A stretch of 64,000 nucleotides of DNA from Falsiroseomonas sp051433165 (GTDB taxonomy: Bacteria; Pseudomonadota; Alphaproteobacteria; Acetobacterales; Acetobacteraceae): positions 124,001-188,000 of the forward strand of contig NZ_JBHMFS010000006.1 of the NCBI RefSeq assembly GCF_051433165.1. Direction: 5' to 3'. Positions within the stretch are counted from its first letter, which is position 1. Each line of letters starts with the position of its first letter. The notes under the pieces are model-generated. The model made no database searches. It was given only the letters and a program-made list of their open reading frames with translations, and was not told the origin of the DNA. Both the position numbers and the translations under genes were made by a program. This document shows, in pieces, positions 35,401 through 43,245 of the stretch.

Positions 35401-35918
35401 TCGATCAGCACGGCCTGTTCCGCGATCCACCAATCGCAATTCCGCGTGCCGCCAACGCCCTTCACCCGGCCGGCAGCAAGAGGAAAATTCAGGCCGGAAT
35501 TCTCGATCGCCGTGGTCTTGCCGGAGCCGGGCGGGCCGATGATGACGTACCAGGGCCGCTCATACAGATAGCCGCCCTTGCCGCCGCCGGCGGATTTCAG
35601 GGCGCCCAGCGCCTCCGCCAGCCGGGCAGAGACGGCCTGTTCCTCGGCGCTCGCGGCCTCCGCATTCGCCTTGTCCTTGGCGGCGCGCGTATCGGCCTCG
35701 GTAACGCCGGCGATCAGCCCGGCCTCCCGCTTGCGGCGGCGCATCACCACCACGAGCATCACGACGAGCCAGGCCAGCACCGGCAAAGCGGCGAGCAGGG
35801 CGAGCAGCCATAGCGCCTCGATACCCAGCAGGGCCGGGGCGAACAGCCAGATCACCGGCACCAGGATCAGCGCGCCGAACAACCCGCCCAGCGCGGGGAT
35901 GGTGAGGAAGGCCTTCAT
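32439..35918 (-). CDS. tssM: T6SS membrane complex protein TssM (IcmF)
   Basis: A 1159-residue TssM. Two N-terminal helices (about residues 10-32 and 35-59), a cytoplasmic GTPase-like domain with Walker A GPPGSGKT (128-135) and LIDTAGRYTT (171-180), a third helix near 437-459 (AWAAALLLLIGGGAWGYAAV) and a long periplasmic IcmF/DUF1215 region. The nucleotide site is intact, unlike in many TssMs. I used the ATG (MKAFLTIP) just after the tssL stop; a GTG six codons earlier is less likely. TssM spans the envelope and, with TssL, anchors the baseplate. TssJ, its usual outer-membrane partner, is not found in the window. Confidence 0.95.
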   Translation of the reverse strand: MKAFLTIPALGGLFGALILVPVIWLFAPALLGIEALWLLALLAALPVLAWLVVMLVVVMRRRKREAGLIAGVTEADTRAAKDKANAEAASAEEQAVSARLAEALGALKSAGGGKGGYLYERPWYVIIGPPGSGKTTAIENSGLNFPLAAGRVKGVGGTRNCDWWIAEQAVLIDTAGRYTTQDSDAQADKAGWERFLDLLKRQRPKQPLNGVVVAFGADMISRLDAAQRDAHAQTVRSRIRELEQKLGQRLPVYFVVSKADLIVGFSEFFDDLDKETRAQVWGVTFPEKAGPEGHATSLPTEFAALTQRLQDRLLERLQAERGPEQRARIGGFPAQFASLEAPLQAFVTAAFGGSKLDPAPFLRGIYFTSGTQEGTPIDRLTGALSRAFGLDPRRPASVMGQKGRSYFLGRLLRDVVFGEARLAARDRGQAQRGRLVQAGAWAAALLLLIGGGAWGYAAVNAESTRRAALEAAITRSEQAAQGLPLDRITANDELLRVIPYLDATRALPDAARADGVGLGLSQEAKLVEAGGLSYENALDRVLLPRLLARLENQIRAGMQRPEFLYEATRIYLMLGRAGPMDRALVQEWMTLDWQQAFPGAVGTPVRDALAGHLNALLATDFSRYALDGALVDQARRIFSRLPMAERIYSRLRTAANSTQPWKPGDAMGVAGQRWFATASGRPIAELAVPGLFTVDGLHKALLPQLPRAILEAASESWVLGPEAATAMAGDPRQLEASVLRLYAEDYARAWQAMLADIVLPPFSSLPQAAEALNLLGAPNSPLRDVLRGAARQLSPGTPPEAPPGAAAAADAAQQAATSSRLAAAVGAALQPSSAAPVATIVEERFKPLREVAGQPLDAILAIVNELYVQVARVVSSPPGTVIPPSIGLDPGQRLAAEAQRAPEPLSRWLTTLSLSTATARSGGARAAIAAAGGAALAPFCRGLETRFPFRQTISAADTPYDDFVRLFGPGGVFDQFFAQHLRNFVDTTQRPWRPVAADGLVPPVTPADLLQFQRAAAIRDAFWPAGAAGAAMGLRFELVPLGIDPGATVAVLEVEGNRVVLAGEGATSRPIPMQWPARGGITLTFDPPSSAGPLATDGAWAAMRLVSRGRLTTTRAADRLRLTVQHGDRRAEFELRASSIMHPFGLRELQDFRCPALAP

Positions 35919-35919
35919 C

Positions 35920-37290
35920 TCAGCGGACCTCCCCACGCGTCAGCACCAATTCGATGCGGCGGTTTTCCTCGCGGCCGGCGGCGGTGGCGTTGCTGGTCAG
36001 CGGTTCCGTATCGGCGCGGCCGACGGCGCTGAAGCGGCCGGGATCGGCGCTGGCGGCGGCGATGACGCGCATCGCGGCCTCGGCGCGGGCGAGCGACAAA
36101 TGGTGGTTGGAGGGGAAGCGGACGGTCCGGATCGGCTGGCTGTCCGAATGGCCGTAGAGGACCACGCGGCCGCGTTCCTCCGCCATCGCCTCCGCGATGC
36201 GGTTCAGCAGCGGGAGGAAGCTTGGCTCCACGGAGCCGCTGCCGGAGCCGAACATGCCGCGGCCCTTGATTCGAATGGTCAGGCGCTGCGCGTCGCCATC
36301 CACCACGACCAGTTCCTGACGGATTTCCGGCGCGAGGAAGGTGCGGACGCGCTCGATCAGATCCGGCCGCGCGGTGGGGGGTGGTGGTGGTGGTGGCGCG
36401 GGCGGCACCGGGGGGGCGGTGCGGTCGATGCCGGGCAGCGCGCCAGGGGGCAGGCTGGCGAGGCGGGTTTGCAACCCGTCGCCTGCCGCATTCACCTGGT
36501 CCGAGGCGAAGATCCAGCCGAAGGCCAGCAGCGCCACGGCGACGGCGCCCGCCACCCAGGCCGGCACCGAGCGGCCCGGGCCGCGATGCGGCGCATCCAC
36601 GCCACGCCAGCGCGGCGACAATTCGCGTTCCCAATTGCCGCGAAGCTGGACCAGAAGCTGGAACAGCCCCTCGCGGATGCGGTCCAGTTCCGCATGGCCG
36701 CGCGGCGCCAGGCGATAGCGGCCCTGGAAGCCGAGGGCCAGGCAGAGGTAGCAGATCTCCAGCGCCGGCAGGTAGCGGCCGGGGTCCTTCTGCATGCCGG
36801 CCAGCAGGTCAAAGAAGCGCTCGCCGCTGCGGACCTCCTGGTGGAAGGAGGACACCAGCGAACGGGTCGCCCAGCCGCTCGCCTGGCCCCAAGGGGTGGC
36901 GAGCGCCACATCGTCCAGCGCGGCGCACAACGCGTAATGCGCCGCGCGAAGCTGGTCGGGCGAGACCTCCAGCGCGCGGGCCTCGGCCTCGAAGGCGCGA
37001 AGGGCGCGCATGGCGCGTTCGCGGAGTTCCTCGGGGTTCGCGACCTGCGCGGCCTGCGGGCCGGCGCCGAGGCGGGCCAGCAGGTCCAGCAGCGGCGCGG
37101 CGGCGGCGGCGAGTGGCGATAGGCCAACCTTTGGCAAAGCCTCCGCTTCGCCCGCCATGCGCGGCGCGGCGGGCATCGGCCCGGCGGGCTGGGCGGGTGC
37201 GGCGGCGCGGGGTGGCGGCACCGCCCCGCCGGGTCCGCGGACCACGGTGCGGTCATTGTCGTCGGGTTCGGAGAAGGGATTGTCGCTCAT
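35920..37290 (-). CDS. tssL: T6SS protein TssL with C-terminal OmpA domain
   Basis: A 456-residue evolved TssL. Residues 1-50 are acidic then Pro-rich, with DNDRTVVR resembling a phosphorylatable Thr site. The DotU domain spans about 55-235, with one membrane helix at 242-262. A poly-Pro linker (simple GGT repeats in the DNA) leads to an OmpA/peptidoglycan-binding domain from about 325, with VVLYGHSDSQPIRTVRFPSNHHLSLARA and RENRRIEL-type ending. The OmpA domain fastens the complex to the cell wall without a separate TagL. In Agrobacterium a Thr near the TssL N-terminus is phosphorylated by PpkA; Thr15 in DNDRTVVR is a similar candidate. Confidence 0.95.
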   Translation of the reverse strand: MSDNPFSEPDDNDRTVVRGPGGAVPPPRAAAPAQPAGPMPAAPRMAGEAEALPKVGLSPLAAAAAPLLDLLARLGAGPQAAQVANPEELRERAMRALRAFEAEARALEVSPDQLRAAHYALCAALDDVALATPWGQASGWATRSLVSSFHQEVRSGERFFDLLAGMQKDPGRYLPALEICYLCLALGFQGRYRLAPRGHAELDRIREGLFQLLVQLRGNWERELSPRWRGVDAPHRGPGRSVPAWVAGAVAVALLAFGWIFASDQVNAAGDGLQTRLASLPPGALPGIDRTAPPVPPAPPPPPPPTARPDLIERVRTFLAPEIRQELVVVDGDAQRLTIRIKGRGMFGSGSGSVEPSFLPLLNRIAEAMAEERGRVVLYGHSDSQPIRTVRFPSNHHLSLARAEAAMRVIAAASADPGRFSAVGRADTEPLTSNATAAGREENRRIELVLTRGEVR

Positions 37291-38627
37291 GCGCGGATCG
37301 CCCAGAGCTCCATGCGCAGCCCAGGGAATTCGCCGGAGACATGAATGGCGAAGCCGCCCGAGGTCTGCATCTGCTGCCAGTGCGGACTGCCCCTATCGAG
37401 CTCGAAATAGGTGGCGCCGGCGTTGAAGGGAATCTGCCGCGGGGCGACCGGCAGCGGCCGCACGGCGATGCCGGGCAGCGCCACATTCACCAGCTCGCGG
37501 ATATGCTCGACGGCGCCGATCTTCACCTGGTTCGGGAAGATTCGCCTGATCTGCTCGCTAGGAACGTCCGCCGCAACGGTCAGCACGAACTGACTGGCGC
37601 GCAGCAGGTTGCGGTCGGTGATGGCGCCGACGCGGACGCCGAAATTGCGGTCCTGCAGCGGGATGGCGACCGCATTCGTCTCCAGCACGGCGGAGAGCGA
37701 GCGGCGGAGATCGGCCACGACGGGCGCGAAGCTGCGTTGCAGATCGTCATGCCGATAGGCGGGGTAGGCCGTCGCGCGCTTGTCCGGCGCGGTGAAGGTG
37801 GCCAATTCGCCGGCCACCTGCACCAGCGCCGCGAACAGCGTTTCGGGATGCAGATTGCCCGCATCGGCCCAATGCGCGATCAACGGCTGCCAGCGGTTGA
37901 TGGTCTGCAACAGCAGGAAATCCGCCACATCGGCGACGCCGCGCGCACCGGGCTGGCCGAGGCGGGCGGCCAGCGCCTCCCCCCTCTGGCCGAGCATGCC
38001 GACCAGTTCCGCCACCAAATTGTTCAGAACGGAGGCTGCGGAGACGCGCAGGCAGGGCGGGATGAAGCGGTCATCCAGCACCACGCGGCGATCCGCCTGC
38101 ACCTCGACGACCCGGGCCAGGCCAAGGCAGGCATAGCCGGCGCGTTCCTCGCCCTCGAGCATGTAGCGCATGCGCAGCCGGCCGATGCCGAGCTCGGCCG
38201 CCATGGTGCTGTCACTATGGGTGTCGAAAGCCTCAAAGGCACGCAGCGTGTGGCGGGCGCGGGCGGCTTCGGGGCCGGCATCGGGGTTGGCGACCTCCGG
38301 GCTGCCGGGCTGGCGCAGCGGCAGGGCCAGGTAGACCACGGCGTTGCGCGTGCCCTCCGGCAAATCGAGCGGCAGCGGCGCGTCGGCGGTGCCGGGGATG
38401 GCGAAGGGCGTGCCATCCTCCATCACGCCCATGGCGCCGGACAGGGCAAAGCGGCCGGCTGCCAGCAAATCCCGGTCCAGCGACAATTCGGTCACGCCCC
38501 AGGGGTGGGCGCGCAGCGGCGCAGTGCGCGCCTGGAGCAGATGCTCGAAGTGCCGGTCCTGCTGCTGGAAGTGCTGCGCGCGAAGGAACATGCCTTCCTG
38601 CCAGACCACCTTGTCGTGCCAGACCAT
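37287..38627 (-). CDS. tssK: T6SS baseplate protein TssK
   Basis: A 446-residue TssK: it starts MVWHDKVVWQEGMFLRAQHFQQQDRHFE, the family hallmark, and has GVTELSLDRDLLAAGRFAL, then a helical middle and a C-terminal domain with FPNQVKIGAVEHIRELVNVALPGI. TssK is a trimeric adaptor linking the baseplate (TssEFG) to TssL/TssM. It overlaps tssL by ATGA. Confidence 0.96.
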   Translation of the reverse strand: MVWHDKVVWQEGMFLRAQHFQQQDRHFEHLLQARTAPLRAHPWGVTELSLDRDLLAAGRFALSGAMGVMEDGTPFAIPGTADAPLPLDLPEGTRNAVVYLALPLRQPGSPEVANPDAGPEAARARHTLRAFEAFDTHSDSTMAAELGIGRLRMRYMLEGEERAGYACLGLARVVEVQADRRVVLDDRFIPPCLRVSAASVLNNLVAELVGMLGQRGEALAARLGQPGARGVADVADFLLLQTINRWQPLIAHWADAGNLHPETLFAALVQVAGELATFTAPDKRATAYPAYRHDDLQRSFAPVVADLRRSLSAVLETNAVAIPLQDRNFGVRVGAITDRNLLRASQFVLTVAADVPSEQIRRIFPNQVKIGAVEHIRELVNVALPGIAVRPLPVAPRQIPFNAGATYFELDRGSPHWQQMQTSGGFAIHVSGEFPGLRMELWAIRA

Positions 38628-38643
38628 CTGCGTTCGTTATCCC

Positions 38644-40044
38644 TCAGCGCTCTCGCCGCGTGGTGGCTTGTTCATAGGCCCGGGCGAAGGCTTTGCCGAA
38701 GGCGCTGTCGAAATCATCCTCGAACTGGTCGGCCAGCAGCGCGTGGCGGCGCTTGTACGCCTCCCACAGCCGCTTTTCCTTCGCGCCGGGCAGCAGGCCG
38801 CCGCCGGGGTCCTCGGCCTCGATCGAGGCCGGGGCCAGGCGTTCAAGCAGGGCGCGGGCGGCGGCCTGGGTGGCGGCCAGCGTGGCCACCTGATGCGCCG
38901 TCAGGTCCTCCACCGTTTCCTGTACCGCGGCGAGCGCGGGTGTGCGCGGGTCGAGCAGCGCGGCGAGGGCCTGGTCCTCGGTGGCGGCGAATTTCAGCGG
39001 ATTGTTGTTGGCGGCGCGGAGCATGGTCTGCTCGATGCGGAATTCCCGCTTCACATCAGCCCGCGCGATCAGCAAGGCGCGGATGCCGGTGATGGCGGCG
39101 CGCAGCACGGCCCCGGCGGCACGCAGCGCCGCATCCGGGTCCTGCGCCGCCATTTGCGCGGCCATCTGCGGCGGCAGCCCGGCGCCGGCCAGCAGCGCGG
39201 CCAGCGCGGCGGCGCTGTCCGGTGCTGCGGTGGGCGGCGGCGGGGCGAGGGGCACGGCAGGCGGCGGGGCGCGGAAGCCGTCATCGGTTTCGAGGAAGGG
39301 ATCGCGGGGCGGCGGCGCCGGGGGTGAAGGCGGGGACGGCGCGAAGGGGTTCGCCGCCGGCGCCGCGAAAGGATCGGCCGCGGGGGGTGGTGGCGCAGGG
39401 GGTGGCGCAGGGGGTGGCGCCGGGGGTGGCGCCGAAGGCGTCGGTGGCGTCAGGCCCAGATCCCAGTCATCCGGGATCAGCGCCTTGCCGGCGGGCAGGC
39501 TCGGCGGGACCATGAAGGCCTCGGCGGTGGAGGGCGCGTGGTCCGGCATCGGCCCCTGCTGCCCGGCGGGGCCGAAGGGGTCGAAATCATCCGGCAGCGG
39601 CCCGCCGCCACCCGGGCCGGGCGGTGGGGCGCCGAAGCCGGGCAGCGCGGCATCCCCGAAGCCCTGGCTCGGTGGCGGGTTCGCGAAGGGGTCGGCTGCC
39701 GTGCTCCAGCCTGGCTGCGCCGCGGTTTCGGTGATCCGAACCTCGATCTCATAGGCCCCGAGGCGCAGTCGGTCGCCATCCCGCAATGGCCGGATCTGGT
39801 CGCGGCCGACCGGTGCATCGCCGTGGTTCACGAAGGTGCCGTTGGTGGACAGGTCGCGCACCTGCCAGCCACCGCCGAAATACTCCAGCACGCAATGCCG
39901 TTTGGACAGCACGCGGTCTGGGTCCTGCAATGGCCAGTCGCATTCCCCGGCGCGGCCCAGGCTGATCTCGCCGCCGGTGGCGCGGCGCTGGCCGGGCACC
40001 ACGGCATCGGGGCAGCGCAGAACGGAGAGGATGATTTCGGACAT
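38644..40044 (-). CDS. tagH: T6SS FHA-domain protein TagH
   Basis: A 466-residue protein. The N-terminal FHA domain (about 22-95) shows ISLGRAGECDWPLQDP, VLSKRHCVLEYFGGGWQVRDLSTNGTFVN, with the phospho-Thr-binding Arg31, Ser/Arg-His and Asn-Gly. A long Pro/Ala-rich linker (about 100-260, with PPAPPPAPPPA repeats) is followed by the type VI FHA C-terminal domain (about 275-460) ending KRRHALLADQFEDDFDSAFGKAF. It should read Thr phosphorylation by PpkA and switch on assembly. Confidence 0.94.
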   Translation of the reverse strand: MSEIILSVLRCPDAVVPGQRRATGGEISLGRAGECDWPLQDPDRVLSKRHCVLEYFGGGWQVRDLSTNGTFVNHGDAPVGRDQIRPLRDGDRLRLGAYEIEVRITETAAQPGWSTAADPFANPPPSQGFGDAALPGFGAPPPGPGGGGPLPDDFDPFGPAGQQGPMPDHAPSTAEAFMVPPSLPAGKALIPDDWDLGLTPPTPSAPPPAPPPAPPPAPPPPAADPFAAPAANPFAPSPPSPPAPPPRDPFLETDDGFRAPPPAVPLAPPPPTAAPDSAAALAALLAGAGLPPQMAAQMAAQDPDAALRAAGAVLRAAITGIRALLIARADVKREFRIEQTMLRAANNNPLKFAATEDQALAALLDPRTPALAAVQETVEDLTAHQVATLAATQAAARALLERLAPASIEAEDPGGGLLPGAKEKRLWEAYKRRHALLADQFEDDFDSAFGKAFARAYEQATTRRER

Positions 40045-40047
40045 GGC

Positions 40048-40350
40048 TCAGCCGCCGATCAGCACGGTGGGGAAGCCCATGATCAGCGCGCCGCCATGCG
40101 CGCAGGTATCGCCGATGCGCGCCGCCGGCAGCTTGTTCACCAGGACCGTCATGCTGCCCTTCACGATGATGTCCGGCGGCCCGACGCAGAGGCAGGTATC
40201 GGTGATGCGCGCCTGCGGCAGCTTGCCGGTCAGCACGGTGGGGGAGCCCATCAGCACCGGCCCGCCGACATGCGGAATCGGCGGCACGCCCGGCGTGACC
40301 ATCGGGCAGATATGCATATCGGTGATCCGGGACGCCGGTGGCCCTGGCAT
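40048..40350 (-). CDS. PAAR-domain spike-tip protein
   Basis: A 100-residue stand-alone PAAR protein: PASRITDMHICPMVTP, IPHVGGPVLMGSPTVLTGKLPQARITDTCLCVGPP and a last repeat with INGG-like GGALIMGFPTVLIGG. The His and Cys residues in HICP, IPHVGG, DTCLC and DTCAHGG are the zinc ligands of PAAR cones. There is no effector extension. The start ATG overlaps the stop of the preceding gene by one base. It caps the VgrG trimer. Confidence 0.93.
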   Translation of the reverse strand: MPGPPASRITDMHICPMVTPGVPPIPHVGGPVLMGSPTVLTGKLPQARITDTCLCVGPPDIIVKGSMTVLVNKLPAARIGDTCAHGGALIMGFPTVLIGG

Positions 40351-40976
40351 CAGCCGACCTCCACCCTTTGGGCTTCCATAACCTGGCCGCCGTCCTCCGG
40401 CGCGATACGCCCGGCGCCGCCGGCGGCGATGTCCCGCGCCGAGGCCAGGAAGCGCGCCAACCGGTCCTGCGCCCGTTCGGGGCGGATGCGGACCGCGGCC
40501 AGCACCACGCCGCCGCTGACGGCCACGCCGGTCAGGTGGTCCGGCGGCGGTACCTCCGGCTGGCCGGCCGGCGCCATGCTGCCGCCGGACCAAAAGGCCC
40601 CCACCGCGGCCCAGGCCTCGGGGGATCGGAAGCCGGTGCGTTGCGCCGCTTCCATCGCCGCGCGCCGCAGCCCGTCATCGCCCGGCTTGCGGACCCAGGC
40701 TTCCGCGGCCTGCAACGCCGCGGCATCGGCCGGGGTCAGCGCCGGGTCGGGCACCGCGCGGGCGCACATGCAGCTCCACCACACGGCTTCCCGCTTCGGC
40801 AGCGCATGGGCGGCCAGCCGCGCGGCCTCGTTCCGCAGCCCGGCGGCTTCGAGCTTCGCAATGCCCTCCGCCGCGGTGGTGGCACCGGCGATGGCGGCCA
40901 TGGCCGGCGGGTCGAGCTCCAGCCGGGGCAGCAGGGGCGGGAGCGGCGCGGCGAGCTTGGGGAGGGGCTCGGTCAT
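40350..40976 (-). CDS. T6SS-linked DUF6931-like protein between vgrG and PAAR
   Basis: A 208-residue protein resembling the uncharacterised family found beside VgrG/PAAR genes (DUF6931, from memory). The recognisable core is LAAHALPKREAVWWSCMCARAV, helices rich in Ala, and WVRKPGDDGLRRAAMEAAQ. There is no signal peptide or membrane helix. Overlaps on both sides (one base with PAAR, two bases from the vgrG stop) show it belongs to the spike operon. A role as adaptor or chaperone for loading the spike is plausible; an enzymatic role is not visible. Confidence 0.7.
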   Translation of the reverse strand: MTEPLPKLAAPLPPLLPRLELDPPAMAAIAGATTAAEGIAKLEAAGLRNEAARLAAHALPKREAVWWSCMCARAVPDPALTPADAAALQAAEAWVRKPGDDGLRRAAMEAAQRTGFRSPEAWAAVGAFWSGGSMAPAGQPEVPPPDHLTGVAVSGGVVLAAVRIRPERAQDRLARFLASARDIAAGGAGRIAPEDGGQVMEAQRVEVG

Positions 40977-40977
40977 A

Positions 40978-42963
40978 TCAGTTGATCATCACCAGGGCGC
41001 CCTCGACCTGGACCAGCGCATCCGCCTTCTCCTGCACCATCAGGCCCTTTACCTTGTGCACGAGCTGCGCCTCGCTGGTGATGAGCATGCCCTTCAGCGT
41101 GATGCCGGTCTGATCCACCACCAGGGAGGATTGCCCGACCTTCAGCGTGATCGACTGCATCGCCTCCAGCGTGATGGCGCCAAGGTCGCATTTGACGGTC
41201 AGGTTGCCGAGCTTCAGCTGGGTGCTGTCATTGCCCATCTTCAGCACGGTGTCGCGGTTACCCATCTCGATGGCAAGCGAATCATTGCCCATTTTAATTG
41301 TTTCGATTCGGTTACCCTTTTCCAGGGTCAGCGTGTCATCCGCATCCTTGACCGTGACCGTGCGGGCATTCTGCACCACCTGCGTCTGGTTGCGGCCGAT
41401 GGTGGTCTTCTCGTCGTTCTCGACCTCCACCGTCAGGTTCTTCTGCGCGTGCAGCGTGATGTCCTCGCTGCCCTTCTTGTCCTCGAAACGCAGCATGTTG
41501 GCGTCCGACGCGCTGTCCGATTTGTAGCTGCGCGTCAGGATGCCGCTTTGCGCCTTGTTGGTGCCGGGCTTGAAGGGCGGCGGCGCATCCTTGCCATAGA
41601 CTGAACCCACGACGATCGGCCGGTCCGGGTCGCCATCCAGGAACGCCACCAGCACCTCATCCCCCACCCTTGGCGGGAACCAGGTGCCGCCCCAGGCGCC
41701 GGCCGCGGTCTGCATGACGCGCACCCAGATGGAGGCGGTATCATCGTCCTTGGCGACCCGGTCCCAGCGGAACTTCACCTTCACGCGGCCAAATTCGTCG
41801 AGATGGATCTTCTCCCCGCTCGGGCCGGTCACCTTGGCCGAATGCATGCCGGGCATGATCGGCCGGTCGTGCCGCGGTTGCGGCATCCAGACGCGCGCGG
41901 CGAAGACCAGCCGAAGCTGCGCCGCGTAATGCTCCGTCTGCCCGGCGCCGGCCGCAAGCCCGGAAGCGTCGGAGGCCTGGTGGCGGACGCCGGTGACCAG
42001 ATACTGCTTGTTGTTGAGGCTGCCATCCTCCCGCTTCACGCCGACGAACAGCCGCACGCCGGGGGTGAAGCGCGGGTCGCGCGCATCGGCGCCGTATTCC
42101 TCGGACGCGGCTTCCTGCGCGCCCATCAGCACCTCCCCGCTCTCCAGATCGGGGCGGGTGGACATGCCGCCGGGCCAGTGGAACACCTCACCGGCCGCCC
42201 ACATCTTGGCTTCCTCCGGGTAGGCGCGGGTCTGTCGCGTGGCGGCGAGCACTTCGGAGGGGCGCGACCTTTCGCTGTCCATGTCGTCCAGCTTGGTCAT
42301 GGCGCTGCGCGCGCGGTTGATCCGCCGCCAGCCACCGAGATAATCGAGCTGCGGCGCGCCGTGCTCCGCCGTCATGCTTTCCTCGACATGCTGGGGAAAG
42401 CCCTGCGCGCTGTAGGCCACGTTCATCTCATGGCCCGACGCGCTGTGCGTGAAGCTGTAGGTCAGCCCATGCTCCTCCAGCAGGCGGGAGACGAAGTGCA
42501 GGTCGGTCTCGTTGAACTGCGTGCAGTAGGGCATCGGCGTGAAGCCGGGCAGCATGCTCCATTTCGGCTCCGCCAGGCCGTGATCGGCGAGCACCGCCTT
42601 CACCACCTCCTGCACCGTCTTGTCCTGGAAGATGCGGCAGTTGCGGCGCAGGCCGAGGCGCCAGAGGTTGGGCACCGCCACCAGCCGATAGGCCATGCGC
42701 CCGCCCGGCCCCGGGCCAAGGCGCTGGAATTCCGCCACCACGCCATGGAAGTGCCGCACCAGCGCCGAAGGCCCGCGCTGCGTGACGGTGATGCAGAGAT
42801 CCTTGGTCAGCAGGCTTTCGGGCAGCAGGTCCGGGTCCTCGCCCAGCACCTCGGCCTCGATGCTGTAGGGGGCGCCCACCTCCTCGGTCACGTTCAGACG
42901 CACGACCAGAAGCGCCCGGTCAGGCAGATGCGTCTTGATGCCGAGTAGTCGCGGAGGCTGCAT
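40978..42963 (-). CDS. vgrG: T6SS spike protein VgrG (TssI)
   Basis: A 661-residue VgrG of core length. N-terminal gp27-like domain (about 1-380, with LLEEHGLTYSFTHS and HFVSRLL), gp5 OB-fold with GEKIHLDEFGRVKVKFRWDR, IWVRVMQTAAGAWGGTWFPPRVGDEVLVAFLDGDPDRPIVVGSVY, then a gp5C beta-helix with GN-rich short repeats (MGNDS, LGN). It ends LVQVEGALVMIN with no C-terminal effector domain, so cargo must ride on the PAAR protein, on Hcp or by adaptors. It is the first gene of the minus-strand block. Confidence 0.96.
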   Translation of the reverse strand: MQPPRLLGIKTHLPDRALLVVRLNVTEEVGAPYSIEAEVLGEDPDLLPESLLTKDLCITVTQRGPSALVRHFHGVVAEFQRLGPGPGGRMAYRLVAVPNLWRLGLRRNCRIFQDKTVQEVVKAVLADHGLAEPKWSMLPGFTPMPYCTQFNETDLHFVSRLLEEHGLTYSFTHSASGHEMNVAYSAQGFPQHVEESMTAEHGAPQLDYLGGWRRINRARSAMTKLDDMDSERSRPSEVLAATRQTRAYPEEAKMWAAGEVFHWPGGMSTRPDLESGEVLMGAQEAASEEYGADARDPRFTPGVRLFVGVKREDGSLNNKQYLVTGVRHQASDASGLAAGAGQTEHYAAQLRLVFAARVWMPQPRHDRPIMPGMHSAKVTGPSGEKIHLDEFGRVKVKFRWDRVAKDDDTASIWVRVMQTAAGAWGGTWFPPRVGDEVLVAFLDGDPDRPIVVGSVYGKDAPPPFKPGTNKAQSGILTRSYKSDSASDANMLRFEDKKGSEDITLHAQKNLTVEVENDEKTTIGRNQTQVVQNARTVTVKDADDTLTLEKGNRIETIKMGNDSLAIEMGNRDTVLKMGNDSTQLKLGNLTVKCDLGAITLEAMQSITLKVGQSSLVVDQTGITLKGMLITSEAQLVHKVKGLMVQEKADALVQVEGALVMIN

Positions 42964-43097
42964 GCCCGTCAGGTCCTCCCCTGGGAATCCGACCGGCCGT
43001 GAAACTCAACCGGAACGCAGGAACCCCTGCCCATTTGGACAGGATAGACAGGCTTTGCCGCCGACGGAAGCAACCGCGGCACCCGATGGAACAGGAT

Positions 43098-43110
43098 GCA
43101 ACAATGTTGC
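43098..43110. promoter_or_regulatory. 13-bp palindrome in the vgrG / lipoprotein divergent region
   Basis: GCAACA-A-TGTTGC is a perfect palindrome with a one-base centre in the 282-base gap between divergent T6SS genes, 135 bases before vgrG. Such a site could bind a dimeric regulator acting on both directions. No sigma-54 -24/-12 pair is seen near it. The rest of this gap shows no other clear signal. Confidence 0.35.
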
Positions 43111-43245
43111 GCCGCCCGCGCAACCGTGGCGCGAATTGTGCAGTGGCCATGAATGATGGGCGCTGTTACGGTTCGTTTCCTGACTTTGCGCTGGAATGCC
43201 GAAATGCCCTTTCGCACACCCGCTGCTGCCCCACCGCCAAGCCGG

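Noticed and set aside
35919..35936. GTG start for TssM six codons upstream
   Set aside because: It would overlap tssL by 17 bases. The ATG directly after the tssL stop gives the usual cytoplasmic start before the first helix.
36374..36398. GGT simple repeat as a phase-variation tract
   Set aside because: Trinucleotide units change only the number of prolines in the TssL linker and cannot shift the frame.
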